Below, piece by piece: positions 10,838-22,215 of a stretch of 64,000 nt of DNA. The notes under the pieces are model-generated. The model did not search any database. It saw nothing but the letters and a program-made list of their open reading frames with translations, and was not told the DNA's origin. A program made the position numbers and the translations under genes. The stretch covers positions 142,014,541 through 142,078,540 of the forward strand of contig CM077012.1 of assembly GCA_039090855.1 (NCBI GenBank). The letters are read 5' to 3'. Each line of letters begins with the position of its first letter. Position 1 is the stretch's first letter. The DNA is from Macrothele yani. Its lineage: Eukaryota; Arthropoda; Arachnida; Araneae; Macrothelidae.

Positions 10838-11840
10838 GCCACGTATGCCTAACATTATCTTGAACAAGAGAATCTTGGTGGTATGGGTATGGTCACCAAC
10901 AAGGTAATGGGCACAGTAGCTACAAACTTATTTTCCTGGATGCAGACACTGCTGGGGATACAGCAGAAATGTACCTGAGGACTGACCTCATCTAAAAAAA
11001 GAATAAGCCTCTCACATGATACATAGATGGCTTCCACCCTCCACAGAGGTTTGAGACACTGCAAAACACTCAGTAAATCCAAATAAGCCATAGCCTCTCT
11101 GGTTCTGTTGAAAACTTGAAGACCAGATCAAAGAACAGACTTGATTCAACGCAGTCGCTATGCGTTGTTTAAAAATAACGTGGAAAAAGCGATGACATCG
11201 TCCATTTTTCCTTATCTGTTAATGCCACATATGCCTAACATACTCTTGAACAATAGAATCCTGGTGGTACAGTGGTACGGGTATGGTCACCAACAAGGTA
11301 ATGGACACAGTAGCAGCCAACTTGTTTCCCTGAATATAGACACTGCTGGGAATCCAGCAGAAATGTACCTGAGGACTGACCTCATCTAAAAAAAAAAAAA
11401 TAAGCATCTCACATGATACATGAATGGCTTCCACCCTCCACAGAGGTTTGAGACACTGCAAAACACTCAGTAAATCCAAATAAGCCATAGCCTCTGGTTC
11501 TGTTGAAAACTTGAAGACCAGATCAAAGAACAGACTTGATTCAACGCAGTTTGTTCCGTATCTGTTAATGCCACATATGCCTAACATACTCTTGAACAAT
11601 AGAATTCTGGTGGTACAGGTATGGTCACCAACAAGGTAATGGACACAGTAGCAGCCAACTTGTTTCCTTGAATATAGACACTGCTGGGAATCCAGCAGAA
11701 ATGTACCTGAGGACTGACCTCATCTAAAAAAAAAAAAAAAAAAAGCATCTCGCATGATACATGGATGGCTTCCACCCTCCACAGAGGTTTGAGGCACTGC
11801 AAAACACTCGGTGAATCCAAATAAGACATAGCATGCTGAT
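10838..11840. repeat. Tandem triplication (346-386 bp units) of a LINE RNase H segment
   Basis: The same segment begins at 10838, 11224 and 11570 (marker GCCACATATGCCTAACAT). Units are about 386 and 346 bp; each contains an A-run of 7 to 18 at the same place. The copies are close to identical over long stretches. Confidence 0.9.
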
Positions 11841-11892
11841 GAGGTTCCAACTGTAGATGAAGTGCGAAGTACACTGCATGTGCATCCATTGA

Positions 11893-12005
11893 AAGGTGTA
11901 ATGTCTATGCACTGGCTGTTTCCGTTCCCTGGAACCAGTGGCCCTAAATTAGGGACTGATAACTGCTTATAGTCCGTCAAGTTGCCCATGGTGGCTGTTA
12001 CCTCC
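11893..12005 (+). mobile_element. SINE fragment (3' half)
   Basis: Matches the body of the window's SINE family (CCCTGGAACCAGTGGCCC ... AAATTAGGGAC ... TTATAG) but lacks the tRNA-like head and has a diverged tail. Confidence 0.65.
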
Positions 12006-12965
12006 CCACTGAAAAGTTCATGGTATTTTCAAACATTTACTGAAAATGCCAAGGACTTGGGAGGTCTGCTCGATGCAAACATCAATAAAGACAACTGTTG
12101 ATTTCACCCACCTAACTTCAAGTCAACTGTGAATATCAGAATAAAGTTGGAGTGGAGCCAGTGCTTCCAGCATACAGTTACTGTTATACTGGCATACGGT
12201 TGGAGGTCTCAGGGGAAAGCATCAACCTAGACACCAACGGGATGTCAGGGAGGCTTTTCAGGCAGTTTGCTGGTCTCTCCAATCAGTGACAAGTTAATTC
12301 CTGTACTGTGACAGGCATTTGGGAGTCCAAAACTTGGAAAAGCTGATTATTTTGTGGATTGAAAACCTCATCGTACTGTATAACGGATGTTCTGGATGTC
12401 ATAGTTTCAAGCAGAACTGAAGTCGTAGCTGCAGACAATGCATATTGAGAGGCAGTTTGTTGGATTCAGCATAAGAGCTATGCATTAGAAAGGAAGCTCT
12501 TGCACACAAAGAACCTGCTGATCAACAGTGTTCAGGGGCTGGAGAACCAATTTATGGGATAAGCCATATACAACACTGCTTAGTTCAGATTTCACTGAAT
12601 GGTAAATATATAACCATAACACCATATTTGCTCCTAAGGACACCTTCAGTATTTTCAAAGCTTTAATGCGAGAGATCTTAAGCCATCACACTGCGCATGG
12701 AAGGTGAGCGAACAGTCAATAGTAAGACCAATGCACTTTATCTCTGGCAAAACTGGTGTGGTTGTGGAGCCCAAACTCATCTGTGGTTCTAGGTGGATTC
12801 CCTGCCTGTGAAATAAATGCAAGTGAGTGTTTGAGGGAAAAGGACAAAATGGTTTATAGTCACATGTAGTAATGTTATCAATTGACATCTGCAGTTGCCA
12901 TTCAAAAAAATGTATGCTCAAAGACAAGCAAAAGATGTGTAAGTTGTCGACAAAAAACAGCACTA

Positions 12966-13867
12966 TATGCCGTAGGAGGAGTATGATAAAAGTTGCTATT
13001 TATGTGAAGGCTTTACAATGGAACAGATAAGATGCAGCCTTGAGAAACACTTGAAAGACGCATAATGCCCCGGTGGTCAAATGATCAGTCACTGATTTCT
13101 GGCTAGTTGTCTGAGCTGGGCCCACATTCAAGTCCCAGATGAGGCATGCACGGTGCATTGTCCTACAGTGCTAGCTACCTCTCTCTCTTCCCTGGAACCA
13201 GTAGCCCCAAATTATGGAATGGTGTCCACTCTCAAGGTTGTCATTAAACCTTGAAACAAATGAAAAGTCGTAAAGAGTATTATACTTAGAAACACCTGCC
13301 ATGGAGGGAAGCCAGGAACAAGCGTATGGTGATTCTCTCATAACCACATTTATTGAGGTCACATAGGAAACTGTGCTGTCATGCATGATTCTAAACCACT
13401 AGAAGATATCAGGTGTTGCTTTCACACGGATGCCTCATGTACCAACGTTTCAAGAGAGAGCAGATTATCGCTCTGATTGGTGACAGTGAAAGCCACTTTG
13501 TGATGATGAAATGATGTTACAACTTTCCAACTAATGAGTTAACAGGCATTAACCACTCATTCCCCATGACCTTGCATGGAAAACTAGTTAGTACTGGCCT
13601 GTATATAAAGCAATCTGGAACTTAGCACAATGATAATAATACAGAACAATTTTACTGTGGTACTGAAGATGTAGCAAACGTGTAAGTATATACAATAACA
13701 GGAAACCATACGACTTCAGAAGAGCTCAAAGACATGTTTCATACATGCAAAACAATTCTTCACATTCCCCCCTCTTTACTCGGTGCACTTACTGTACTGG
13801 TCACTTTGTCATAAATTTATGCAATCACCGTATAGTGGTGAATGGCGATGGGCAGACTGGCATTATA
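12966..13867. other. Mostly unannotated, with one degraded SINE
   Basis: Between about 13060 and 13260 (plus strand) is a diverged SINE: CCCCGGTGG, a weak B-box (TTCAAGTCCC), CCCTGGAACCAGTAGCCCC and a decayed tail. Apart from this I see no genes or repeats. Confidence 0.5.
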
Positions 13868-13889
13868 AATTCAATGGACAAAACATTAG

Positions 13890-14616
13890 AGATACCTATC
13901 TAATAGTGTATTGGTCTTCATCTAGCACAAATAACAGCCTGTACATGCCAAGGCATCAACTCCACCAGATGACGGAGGTTTTCTGGAGGTAATGTCAGCC
14001 ATGCCTGTTGCAACATTGTCCGCAACTCCACCCGAGATGTCGGACCAGGATCCATTCATCTGATGTTCCGCTCCACTGCATCCCAGAGACCTTCCACAGG
14101 GTTTAAAATCTGGGGGCCAATGGATGATTCCAAACTCAGATGAGTGTTCCTAGAGCCATGCCTGGGTGGGTGGGGCTGTGCATTGTACTGCTGAAACGGC
14201 TGCAAGATGCTCAAAGGCCATGAAAGCATGTAGGTGATCAGCCAGAACATGCAGTTCACACGAGTAGGGTGTCAGCTCTCGTAGCCCAGGGTATGCAGCG
14301 TGCACCGCACCGTTTGGTCACTGATGCTGTTTGGGCCTCTGACATTTAAATGGATTTGTGCCACTGTTGCCAAGCAGCTGGTCTGTATGAGCCTGGATAG
14401 CCTACGTTAACCGTGGTCATCAATGGCATGTGGTCGGCCATCTCTTGCTATCTGGGCGCTGGTAGGTCCATTGAGGGTATACTCGCGGTACACCCTTGAT
14501 ACGGCTGCCATCAGGAATCCTAGAGTTCTTACTACTTGGACAATAGAATGACCCATCTGTCTTGTTCCTACAGTGCATCCACGATCAAGTTTGCTCAGAT
14601 CTTCACGTTTACCCAT
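13890..14616 (-). pseudogene. Degraded Tc1-like transposase of element 'E'
   Basis: On the minus strand it begins MGKREDLSKLDRG (ATG at 14614-14616), typical of a Tc1 subfamily. A helix-turn-helix region with VSRVYREYTLNG and DGRPHAIDD follows, to about 14407. The catalytic region at 13900-14260 is short and frameshifted; I find only loose traces of the QYNAQPH and PVEGLWDAVERN motifs (about 14180 and 14080). About 300 bp of the DDE domain appears to be missing. Confidence 0.7.
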
Positions 14617-14727
14617 GTTCGTTGATTGCAATTCACTATTGGAAAGGCCTGCTGTCTGCCTATTTATATCTTGCATTCGGTTTGGGTCTGTTCCACTTTG
14701 TGAGAAGGTGCCCATGTCAACCCAGGC

Positions 14728-14905
14728 ACGGGGATAACAGGTTCTCCAGTTATTTGGGGAGTAGCGCCCCCACTGCCCGAGTTGACCTTGTGACGGATCA
14801 TCTTGTCATTTCGTCTTAGTACGATTCTATCACCGCAGGGACAGCTGTTCATCCAGCTGATGGGTAGTAGCGACCTCACGGCCCGAGCCAACATATAATG
14901 TTTTC
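14728..14905 (+). promoter_or_regulatory. Duplicated monomers in the LINE 5' UTR
   Basis: Two related segments of about 65 bp, beginning CGGGGATAACAGG (14728) and CAGGGACAGCTG (about 14838), share the pattern TCCAG..ATTTGGGGAG..CGCCCC..CCCGAG. The second LINE has the same pair at 47098-47025 and 46985-46910. Repeated 5' monomers are typical of LINE internal promoters; promoter function here is inference. Confidence 0.5.
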
Positions 14906-15329
14906 CCACTTTTATGTTTTTCGTTGTTCTCTTGACATGCACCCGTCTCAGTCGTAGGTTGTGACAATGCGCCAGCGTCGGAGTTTGGTTTCTCATTCTC
15001 TTTCCTTTATTCCTCACTTTTATGTTTCCCTCTTTGTTTTCCGCGTTGGTTAGCTAGACCTACCTGCACGTTTGCCGTGTGCGGTGACCCGTAAGGTGGA
15101 AAAGGGGATTCTGGAGGCCTGGGCTTTGTCGCCAGTTACCGACACTCCTCTTTGCCCCATGCTTCACCCTAACCGGGTGGCTGGGAACTAACCCACTCCT
15201 AGTCAATGTAGGCAGTGGCCGAGTAGAGTCCTGTCTTCTAACGGCTTGTCAGTAGTATGGGCGGCGGAAGTGACGTTATAGGTGGGCGTGGTCAACTTCC
15301 AGAAGTGGCGTCACGTATGTGTTTCCCGT

Positions 15330-15565
15330 GGACGTCGACGAAGAAACTTTTTATTTGGCGGCAACAGTGGGCGTGGCTCTCTTGGTCGGCCATTTTTTTC
15401 ACTGCATGACGTCACCTTCACATGGTCGATGTTGACGAAGAAAATTTTCTTCCGGTGGCAACAGTGGGCGTGACCCTCGGTGCCCGCCATTTTTTCACTG
15501 CATGACGTCACCTTCACGTGGTTGTCGTCGATGTCACGTTTAATTCCGGGAAATTTCTCCGCCAT
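15330..15565 (+). promoter_or_regulatory. 96-bp tandem duplication with CRE- and YY1-like motifs
   Basis: Two copies of a 96-bp unit follow the conserved part of the LINE 5' UTR. Each contains GCCATTTT (15389 and 15486; a third at 15561) followed by a perfect CRE palindrome TGACGTCA (15407-15414 and 15503-15510). The second LINE lacks this block, so it may be a copy-specific gain or an unrelated insertion. Confidence 0.5.
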
Positions 15566-15689
15566 TTTTATTTTGTAATTTCTCAATCTGTTTTCGGGGA
15601 TGGGAAATTTAATTGTAAGTGGACTCGGGAAATTTATTTTATGATCAACGTATTTATTTTCGGGAAAAAAGGGACGACTAGGTTTGGAA

Positions 15690-15990
15690 CAGGACGAATT
15701 TGAACTCTGGTGCCGCCCCGGTGGCGCAGTGGTCTAAGGCGTTGGCCTCTGATCATTCGTCCGTAAGGGGTCCAGGTTCGAATCCCGGTCAGGCATGGAT
15801 GTTGTGTTTGTCTCACGGCACTGGCTCTCTCCCTTCCCTGGAACCAGTGACCCCAAATTAGGGACGGGCGACTGCTTATAGCCCATTGAGTTGCTCACGG
15901 TGGTCGTTAAACCTCCAATCAAAAAAAAAAAGAACTCTGGCAGTTTACGTGGAGGCGCATGCTCTACCGATTCAGCTACCAACACATTGG
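15690..15990 (-). other. Possible second tRNA-like head, interrupted by the SINE
   Basis: If the SINE is removed, the minus strand reads TAGCTGAATCGGTAGAGCA (resembling a tRNA D-arm/A-box) and then GAGTTCAAATTCG (resembling a T-arm/B-box). The acceptor stem does not pair convincingly. It could be another SINE head or a tRNA pseudogene. Confidence 0.3.
15711..15931 (+). mobile_element. Complete tRNA-derived SINE with 9-bp target duplication
   Basis: The head carries a polymerase III A-box-like stretch (GTGGCGCAGTGGTCTAAGG) and a B-box (GGTTCGAATCC at about 15775-15785). A body (CCCTGGAACCAGTGACCCC ... TTATAGCCCATTGAG ... GTCGTTAAACC) and an A-tail of 11 follow. GAACTCTGG flanks it at 15702-15710 and 15932-15940. 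Other copies in the window: 22805, 32233, 34373 and 60845, plus fragments at 11893 and 13060. Confidence 0.92.
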
Positions 15991-16159
15991 TTGATGTGCT
16001 CAAGGGGATTAAGAGATATCGTTCGCGTAATGGGGGATGACTGCCTGAGAGCCTTGATGTTGGCCGCCTCACGATTGAATACAGGCAGGAGAGCGTATGA
16101 GTCATGCAAACATGCCCGTACATGATTTTTACAAACACGCAGGTGTGTTTTCGTAACCA

Positions 16160-16449
16160 TGGAGAAATACATTCCCAACCCCCTGCGTTTCTTCAGATGT
16201 CAGGTGTACGGGCACTCACAGCAGTCCTTGTGTGTAGCACGATCACCTTCAATCGAATTGTTCTGCTACAGCTCCCCATTGTGTGAACTGCAAAGGCGTT
16301 CACGGAGCCAATGCAAAGGACTGCCCGAAGTGGATTGAGGAGCGGAGGATTCAGGAGGTAAAGACGCTCCAACACGTGTCTTACCCTGAAGCTCGAAGGA
16401 AGATCATTCCCGCTGCCTCCGGTGGACGCACCTACGCATCCGTCTTGAC
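16160..16449 (+). pseudogene. LINE L1a ORF1, left part (zinc-knuckle Gag-like protein)
   Basis: ORF1 proteins of this LINE group bind the element RNA. Reading resumes at YIPNPLRFFRCQVYGHSQQS (about 16165-16225), aligned with YIPSPLRCFRCQRYGHSQRS in the second LINE, and passes through two damaged CCHC knuckles (CVNCKGVHGANAKDC, about 16280-16325). It continues KWIEERRIQEVKTLQHVSY to the hAT insertion point at 16449. A frameshift lies near 16240. Upstream ORF1 sequence is lost or replaced; 15940-16160 shows no similarity. The frame continues at 30250 on the other side of the hAT. Confidence 0.85.
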
Positions 16450-17356
16450 CAGGGCCCGATTTACTACATGCAAGGCCCTGGGCTCAAAACATTTCCGGGG
16501 CCCCTTCCTTATTCTCTATCGACCAAATAATAGTCACTGTGTGCAGAGTAGCAGAATGTAGACTTACGTGCGTACGCTGTTAGTTTCCAAATCATTAGCA
16601 GGTTTGCAAATAGTTTTTGCATGTAGATTAAAAAATAAAAATGTTAGGCCTATATACAGCAATTAAAACACTTACTCAACGCTTTACTCAGATTAATATA
16701 CTTAATTCTATTTCAACTGAAGAAAATTATTTTTCACATCTCAGTTCTTTTGTTTTTACAGACATTTCTGGCCTCTATATTTTATCAAGGCCTGTTCTCA
16801 ATGTATACGAACTGTATTAAAACTTTTGTTTACACAGAATTTAAATTTTATTGCCAGGTTCCTCTCTCAGTTGCCAATTAAATAAAAATAATTTTCTTAT
16901 GCATTTTGTAAGTCCAGTATTTTTGAATTAACTTGTTTAAAATGATATTTATAATTTTTGAAGATTCATTGATATAACTGTTTTTCTGGATATAAACACT
17001 TTCTTTAATTAATTTCCTGTTTTTATGAGGTTCGTAGTCCAATATTTTAATATTTTGCCATAAAAGTCCATTTTACACACATTGCTGCACATTCAATTGG
17101 AATGTACTTATTTTGTCCTCATTGGAATCTGTAATGTTCTAACTAATAATTATTTGTTTTAATACTTTTCCTTTAAATTATCTTATTATATTGTTATCAT
17201 GGTTTGCAGCGAGTTTTCTGTTTCAAAAGCTGTGTACATTTATTTTTATACAACTCTGGCTGTGAGATACATTTTATTTTTATACAACTCTGGCTGTGCG
17301 GGGACAACTGGTTGATCAGTTGTTTGTGGTGTTAATGACCCCATAGATTCTAACTA

Positions 17357-18902
17357 CACTGCTGGACAATTGCTAAGGACGGATCATAAACGGCTATATA
17401 GCGCATAAAAAAGTAAGTGTGGTTGGATGCCAAGTGAAATTAAATAATGTCAGAATGCCAGGACATTACAAGAAAGACAATTTATTGTGCTCTGAAATCC
17501 TAAAGGCTTTGGAACGTGTTCAAGGGACAAACAGGTCATTTTGTGCAGAATACGTAAACGTGAAAAAAATGCAATTACCGTCCGCAGGCGTTCCGGCGTA
17601 ATATGTCAATACGGGATATGGCCACCATGGAGGGCGATGCAAGATTCCACACGTCGTGTCATGCTTTGCACAACATTCATTATCAAGCAGCTGTTTGGGT
17701 AATTTATGCCATTCCTCTGTTAGTGCACGGATGAGGGTGTCCTTGTTTATTGGAGGGCATTGGCGACCAGAAAGACTCCTCTCTAAAGCATCCCACACAT
17801 TTTCAATGGGATTCAGATCTGGAGAACGTGCTGGCCATACGAGGCGTTGAATATCCTCGCTCTCAAGACACTCCTGGACAGCGACTGTTCGATGACATGT
17901 TGCGTTGTCGTCCATGAAAATGAATCTATCACCGACAGCACCACGGAACATGCGAACATGAGGTAGCAGAACATCATTAATGTATCGTTGGCCAGTCATA
18001 TTCCCAGTTAGAAGCACATAGAGGGACGTACGGCCATTGATCATGATGACAGCCCATACCATGACACTACATGTCGGATATCGGTCCCTTTCCTGTATGT
18101 TTGCTGGACAATATGCAGTACCACTATCACGCCAGATCAGTTGTCGTCGACAATCAGACGATAGACTGTATCTACTCTCATCTGAGAAGAGGACAGCAGA
18201 CCAGTCGTTATCAGTCCAATTGCGATGTTGATGACACCATTGCAAACGGGCGGTACGGTGACGTCTGGACAATGGGATGCACACAACAGGACGGCGGGTG
18301 TATAGTCCTCCTTCATGCAAACGTCTGGCGATAGTTTTTTGGGAGATCCGCTTGCCAGTAGCAGCCATAAACTGATTTGCTACCTCACTAGCTGTGCTGC
18401 CCCGGTGTCTTTTTGTTGATAGCACTATGTACCGATCTTCTGCAGGTGTCTTACTGCGAACACGACCTCCCCCGTGACGTTTGCTACACTCTCCATTTGT
18501 TTGAAATGATTTCCAAAGCCTTGAAACAACACTGTGGCTGACGTCGAACTCCCTGACAACATTTGTTATTTTTCGCCCTTCTTCAATCTTGCCAATAATA
18601 CGGCCACGCGTAAAATCATCTAGGTGATGTCGGGAAGACATACTGAAAATTTCAAGTTCGTCAATTGATTCTTTCCCTTTCAACTTTGCGTTTGAACAAC
18701 AACGGTCAATACGCGTCAAATTCCTTTATATCTCTTATCAGCGCTATGACGTCACGAACAAGTTCGGCAATCCAAAATTTGCATACGCACAACACGTCTT
18801 ACTGTATCCCGCACTTATGCTAATTTCCACATTTTCCTGCCTTCCATTTCATGGTTGCTATCGTTGCTATTGTCATCCGTCCTTAGCAATTGTCCGGCAG
18901 TG
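17357..18902 (-). mobile_element. Tc1-like element 'A' (1546 bp) nested in hAT1
   Basis: The 28-bp terminal repeats, beginning CACTGCTGGACAATTGC and ending at 18902, have one mismatch; TA at 17355-17356 and 18903-18904. Same family and orientation as the copies at 41077-42618 and 63508-edge, and nearly identical in sequence to both. Confidence 0.95.
17606..18641 (-). pseudogene. Tc1-like transposase (DD34E), near-complete with a 4-nt insertion
   Basis: It starts MSSRHHLDDFTRGR (ATG at 18639-18641), the same start as the intact copy at 42358. A helix-turn-helix region with GGGRVRS (about residue 58) is followed by FSDESRY, MDDNATCH and NPIENVWD, with 34 residues between the second Asp and Glu, all catalytic residues present. 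Relative to the intact copy, four extra bases near 17685 shift the frame after QLLDN, so the last 20 residues, ending GGHIPY, are replaced by an unrelated tail running to 17520. Because the catalytic core is complete, partial function cannot be excluded, though loss of this end would probably inactivate it. Confidence 0.9.
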
Positions 18903-19284
18903 TATAACAATATATCTATGACAAAATGGATGGGCATCTTAATTTTAGTGAATATTGTGGTCTTGCAATGTACTGATTCTTGCGTCTAGAACATGAGAAC
19001 AATGCATCCTATAAAAAATGTGAACTAAAACAAGAAAAAAAAATCCATGGTGACCTCCACTGGACTTTCTCATAAATAGAGATGTGAAGCTGCATAAAAA
19101 TGGAAAAAGTGCTATGGGAACTCCTACTTCCAGCTTCCCGGTTTCTACCAAGATCAAATCAGCGCATCATGATCAATATATCAGAAAACTGCAAAACATA
19201 AAATTTTGTGTTGATGGGGAAGAGTCTGAGTTACACCCAAAAAAAAACATAATATTAATAATCTGAAAAGCTGAGGGGATCACC

Positions 19285-20255
19285 TAGTACTGGTTACAAT
19301 TTTTGGTAAATGTGTATTTCAGCGTCCTAAATTATTTGGTCAGAAAAGTTGTAAAATTAAAAAAAAAATGCATATTAAAGATGTTTACCGAAAAACTTAC
19401 CTCCAAGTAGTCCAAGTAGGAAGAGTAAACATACGCTGCTGTGATGACCTGAAGCTTTGCTCCGTTGAAAGGAAGGTTTGCTGTGGCATGGAATTCATGG
19501 CCAGAAGAGTACAACAGGAATCAGGTACGCTCTTGTCAGGAAAGAGTAACAGAATATACTGCTACGCTAAAGAATGCAGTTTGAAATTTCTGTCTCACTT
19601 TTTAAAGAAACATGCAGAGCTTGTCTTCGTTCTTTGGCATGTTATTCCGTGATACGAAATAGTAAGTATCCACATGCCTTTCTTGTTTCTAGAAAAGCGT
19701 TAGAGTAGGTGTCGCATTCTCTCCAACGGAAGTTAGATGGCAAGCCTCAAAGTGAAAGTCTGATTACTAAATAATAAAAAAACGCTTCCATGGAGAAATG
19801 AGTTCATACATTCAGCATCAAAGAATCCCATGCGAAAAAACCAAGAAACTGTCCGATTGCGATGTCAAGAACTGACACCGAAATTAACTATTGTCTGTGG
19901 CGTAGCACTACACTCTTTCTTGACAACAGCGTACCCGGTTCCTGTTGTACTATTCCGCCCGTGAATATCCTGGTGGCTGCAGCGATCCTTCCTTTCAACG
20001 GAGCACAGCTTCCTGTCATCGCCGCAGCGTTAAGGCCTCCCGCAGCGTCTGCTGACTCGTCATACTTGGAGTTCAAGTTTTTCGGTAAACATCTTTAATA
20101 TTCATTCTAACGATTAATTTTTTTCACCATTTCCCCTTAAATTGCATATTTTAGAATCTGTACGTCACACTTTTTCGAAATTTTACAACTTTTCCGACCA
20201 AATAATTTAGGACGCTAAACTACACATTTACCCAAATTTTACCAAAATCTAATGA
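19285..20255. mobile_element. Fold-back element with arms of about 260 bp
   Basis: The left arm (19285 to about 19550) and the right arm (about 19895-20255) are imperfect inverted copies; their best part, AGCGTCCTAAATTATTTGGT, recurs inverted near 20205. Shared inner blocks include AAAGATGTTTACCGAAAAACTT and GCTCCGTTGAAAGGAAGG. The centre (about 19550-19895) is unique. No coding region. It sits inside hAT1 beside its transposase end. Confidence 0.75.
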
Positions 20256-20419
20256 ACACATAATGACATGAATGTATAAATTGTCCAGTGTCAAGCAAAA
20301 CTGACAATACAATGACAAAGTGCTGTGTTTGGGCACCAGATCTTTTTATTTGTAATGACTCATTTACTATTCTTTATTTTTAGGAATGAATAAAAAGAAT
20401 TGAAAATTTATCTCCTATA

Positions 20420-20955
20420 TCAGGATGAAACAGTTGGATTAAATATTTTTCTTCTACATTTCCTCGATGCAAAGTCATGTATTAGAGAATCATAATTTAA
20501 AGACTGTGTCACATCACTCTCAAAAGAAAGCAGAGCTAATGATGCCAGTTTCGTTTGTCGCATGATTGATCGTAAGGTATTTTTCAGTCTTTTCAGCAAA
20601 GAAAATGATCTCTCACTTGTCCAATTTGAAATCGGTAATGTCATGAACATTCTAAGTGCAGTCTCAGTGTTCGGAAATGTGGCTTCTAAATTTTTTACCT
20701 TCAAAGTTTGCAGCATCTGGGAAATGGTTGCATGCTCCCCCATCATTGAGGAGAATTGCAAAAACTCATCAGCAAACTGGTCGTCAAGGTCATTGCTATA
20801 GTATTCCTGCAATGCTTTTGCCCCTTCAAAAATTTCAGATCTTGATTTTTTTTATAAAAAATTTAAATTTTCTCATTATATTTTCATAAGCATTTTTTCT
20901 GCTTGAAAGCTGAGTGACTAAAGCATCACAAAGCACATAATGAACCTGAGTTCTA
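20420..20955 (-). pseudogene. hAT1 transposase, C-terminal dimerisation domain
   Basis: The minus-strand segment contains TALRMFMTLPISNWTSERSF, then LLKRLKNTLRSIM and LASLALLSFE: the hAT family dimerisation domain at the C-terminus of the transposase. Upstream, VHYVLCDALVTQLSSR continues the protein to the Tc1 insertion at 20958, with a one-base frameshift near 20840. The rest of the enzyme resumes at 27775, on the far side of Tc1 'D'. Confidence 0.88.
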
Positions 20956-21207
20956 AATACACTGGCGTGCAAAAATTAAGGACGAGACGGTTTTTCAAAT
21001 GTAACGTCGTGCAGAAGTGCTCCACATCGACTCAAATCATACCATAAGATCCCCAAGATGTAAAAATATGGGACAAGTGAGCAAAACCATCCAAACAAGG
21101 AATCCAAAGGATACAAAGGCACTTTATTGAAAAGGTAGCTTCGAGCACAACTGGACAGAAGACAGAAACGTCCATGTGACAGGCGGCTGCCAAGAAAAAT
21201 TCAGTCT

Positions 21208-21371
21208 TTAGTAGGGGATATGATCACCCCTGACTGCGTTGCAGGATTTACGTCTGTCCATGCTGAGGACGAGGTTGTCAAGGAGCTGTTGAGGCATCAC
21301 GGCCCATTCCTCTTGTAGCGCCAATCGCAGCTGCGGAATCGTTGCTGGCGGTTAGTGACGTGCTGCCAAGC
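21208..21371 (-). pseudogene. Transposase of Tc1 'D', C-terminal part
   Basis: Reads GRRLAARH, a stop, then PPATIPQLRLALQEEWAVMP and QLLDNLVLSMDRR, ending GDHIPY and TAA (21208-21210). It continues the frame that breaks off at the hAT2 boundary near 26654 (NPIELVWDILGR). Confidence 0.88.
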
Positions 21372-21879
21372 GTCTCCCGCAGGGACGTGCCAACAGGGAG
21401 GGGGCGATTGCCCTCCCCCAGAAATCTAAGTGGAGGGGCGGACTGTATGTTTTGCCCCTCCAGTTTTAGCACCCAAAATATAAGTTCATTTAATTTAACA
21501 GAAAAAAACAACAACTATCAAATTGTTTAAAAAACAAAAAAAATGCTGGTTATTTTTATAGCGTTTAAGCAGTTTTTAATTAGCATTTTTACCTTTATGG
21601 TAAGGGAAAGAAAAAGAAAGCAAAATAGTACTGGGAAAAGAACCTCCCCTGTGCTCCTGATTTTTTTTCTGCTCTGTTCTACGACTGGTTAATGGGTGGA
21701 GGTGGGAAGAGTGAGGGATAATGATCCTACACAAATACAACAAATAGTTGTGTGAATGTGTGTAGAGGGGGCAGGGAGTCAGGGACAGTCCACTCCATTT
21801 TTCCTTTTGCATTCAAGTGATTTTGAAATCCGTTCTATGCGAATATTCCCAATGGGGTAGGGTTCGTGTTTATCTCGCG

Positions 21880-22215
21880 TAGCATCACTTCCCCTAATCA
21901 GTTTCCCGTAATTCCCGTTTGCCCTAATCACGTTTACTCCAATCGCGTTTCCCCGAAATCGCTTTTACCCGAATTCCCATTTCCTCTAATTTCGTTTGCC
22001 CTGATCTCGTTTCCCCTAAATCTCGTTTCCCATAATTCATGTTTGCCCTAAACACGTTTACCCCAATCGCGTTTCCCCGAAATCGCTTTTACCCGAATTT
22101 CCATTTCCTCTGATTTCGTTTGCCCTAATCTCGTTTCCCCTAAATCTCGTTTCTCCAAATCACGTTTGCCCGTATCAATTTTCCCTAATTCGCGTTTGCC
22201 TAATTTTTTTTTTGT
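21880..22215 (-). repeat. Minisatellite, about 16-18-bp monomers (block 1)
   Basis: Degenerate tandem repeats; on the minus strand the monomer is roughly GGGGAAACGNGATTA or GGGCAAACGNGAA. About 20 monomers in which a longer order is discernible. Same family as 23640-24395 but in opposite orientation. Confidence 0.92.

Larger units (their letters stand above)
10650..12963 (-). pseudogene. LINE fragment: RT C-terminus plus RNase H, rearranged
   Basis: Minus-strand pieces match the LINE at 30.6-34.4 kb. At 12655-12963 is the end of the reverse transcriptase (VDNLHIF in place of YVDDLHIF, then GLTIDCSLTFHA). At 10850-11890 are repeated pieces of the RNase H domain (VLQCL, QVHFCWIPSS, IQGNK). At 10650-10840 is the downstream cysteine segment (LNIGHY ... 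LLCKTCDSPL). The YVDD catalytic site is mutated and frames are broken throughout. The RNase H part is triplicated in tandem, and a SINE remnant lies at 11893-12005. About 600 bp between the two parts is diverged. Confidence 0.75.

Noticed and set aside
15711..15790. A tRNA gene
   Set aside because: It has A- and B-box-like stretches but no full cloverleaf. It is the head of a SINE with body, A-tail and target duplication.
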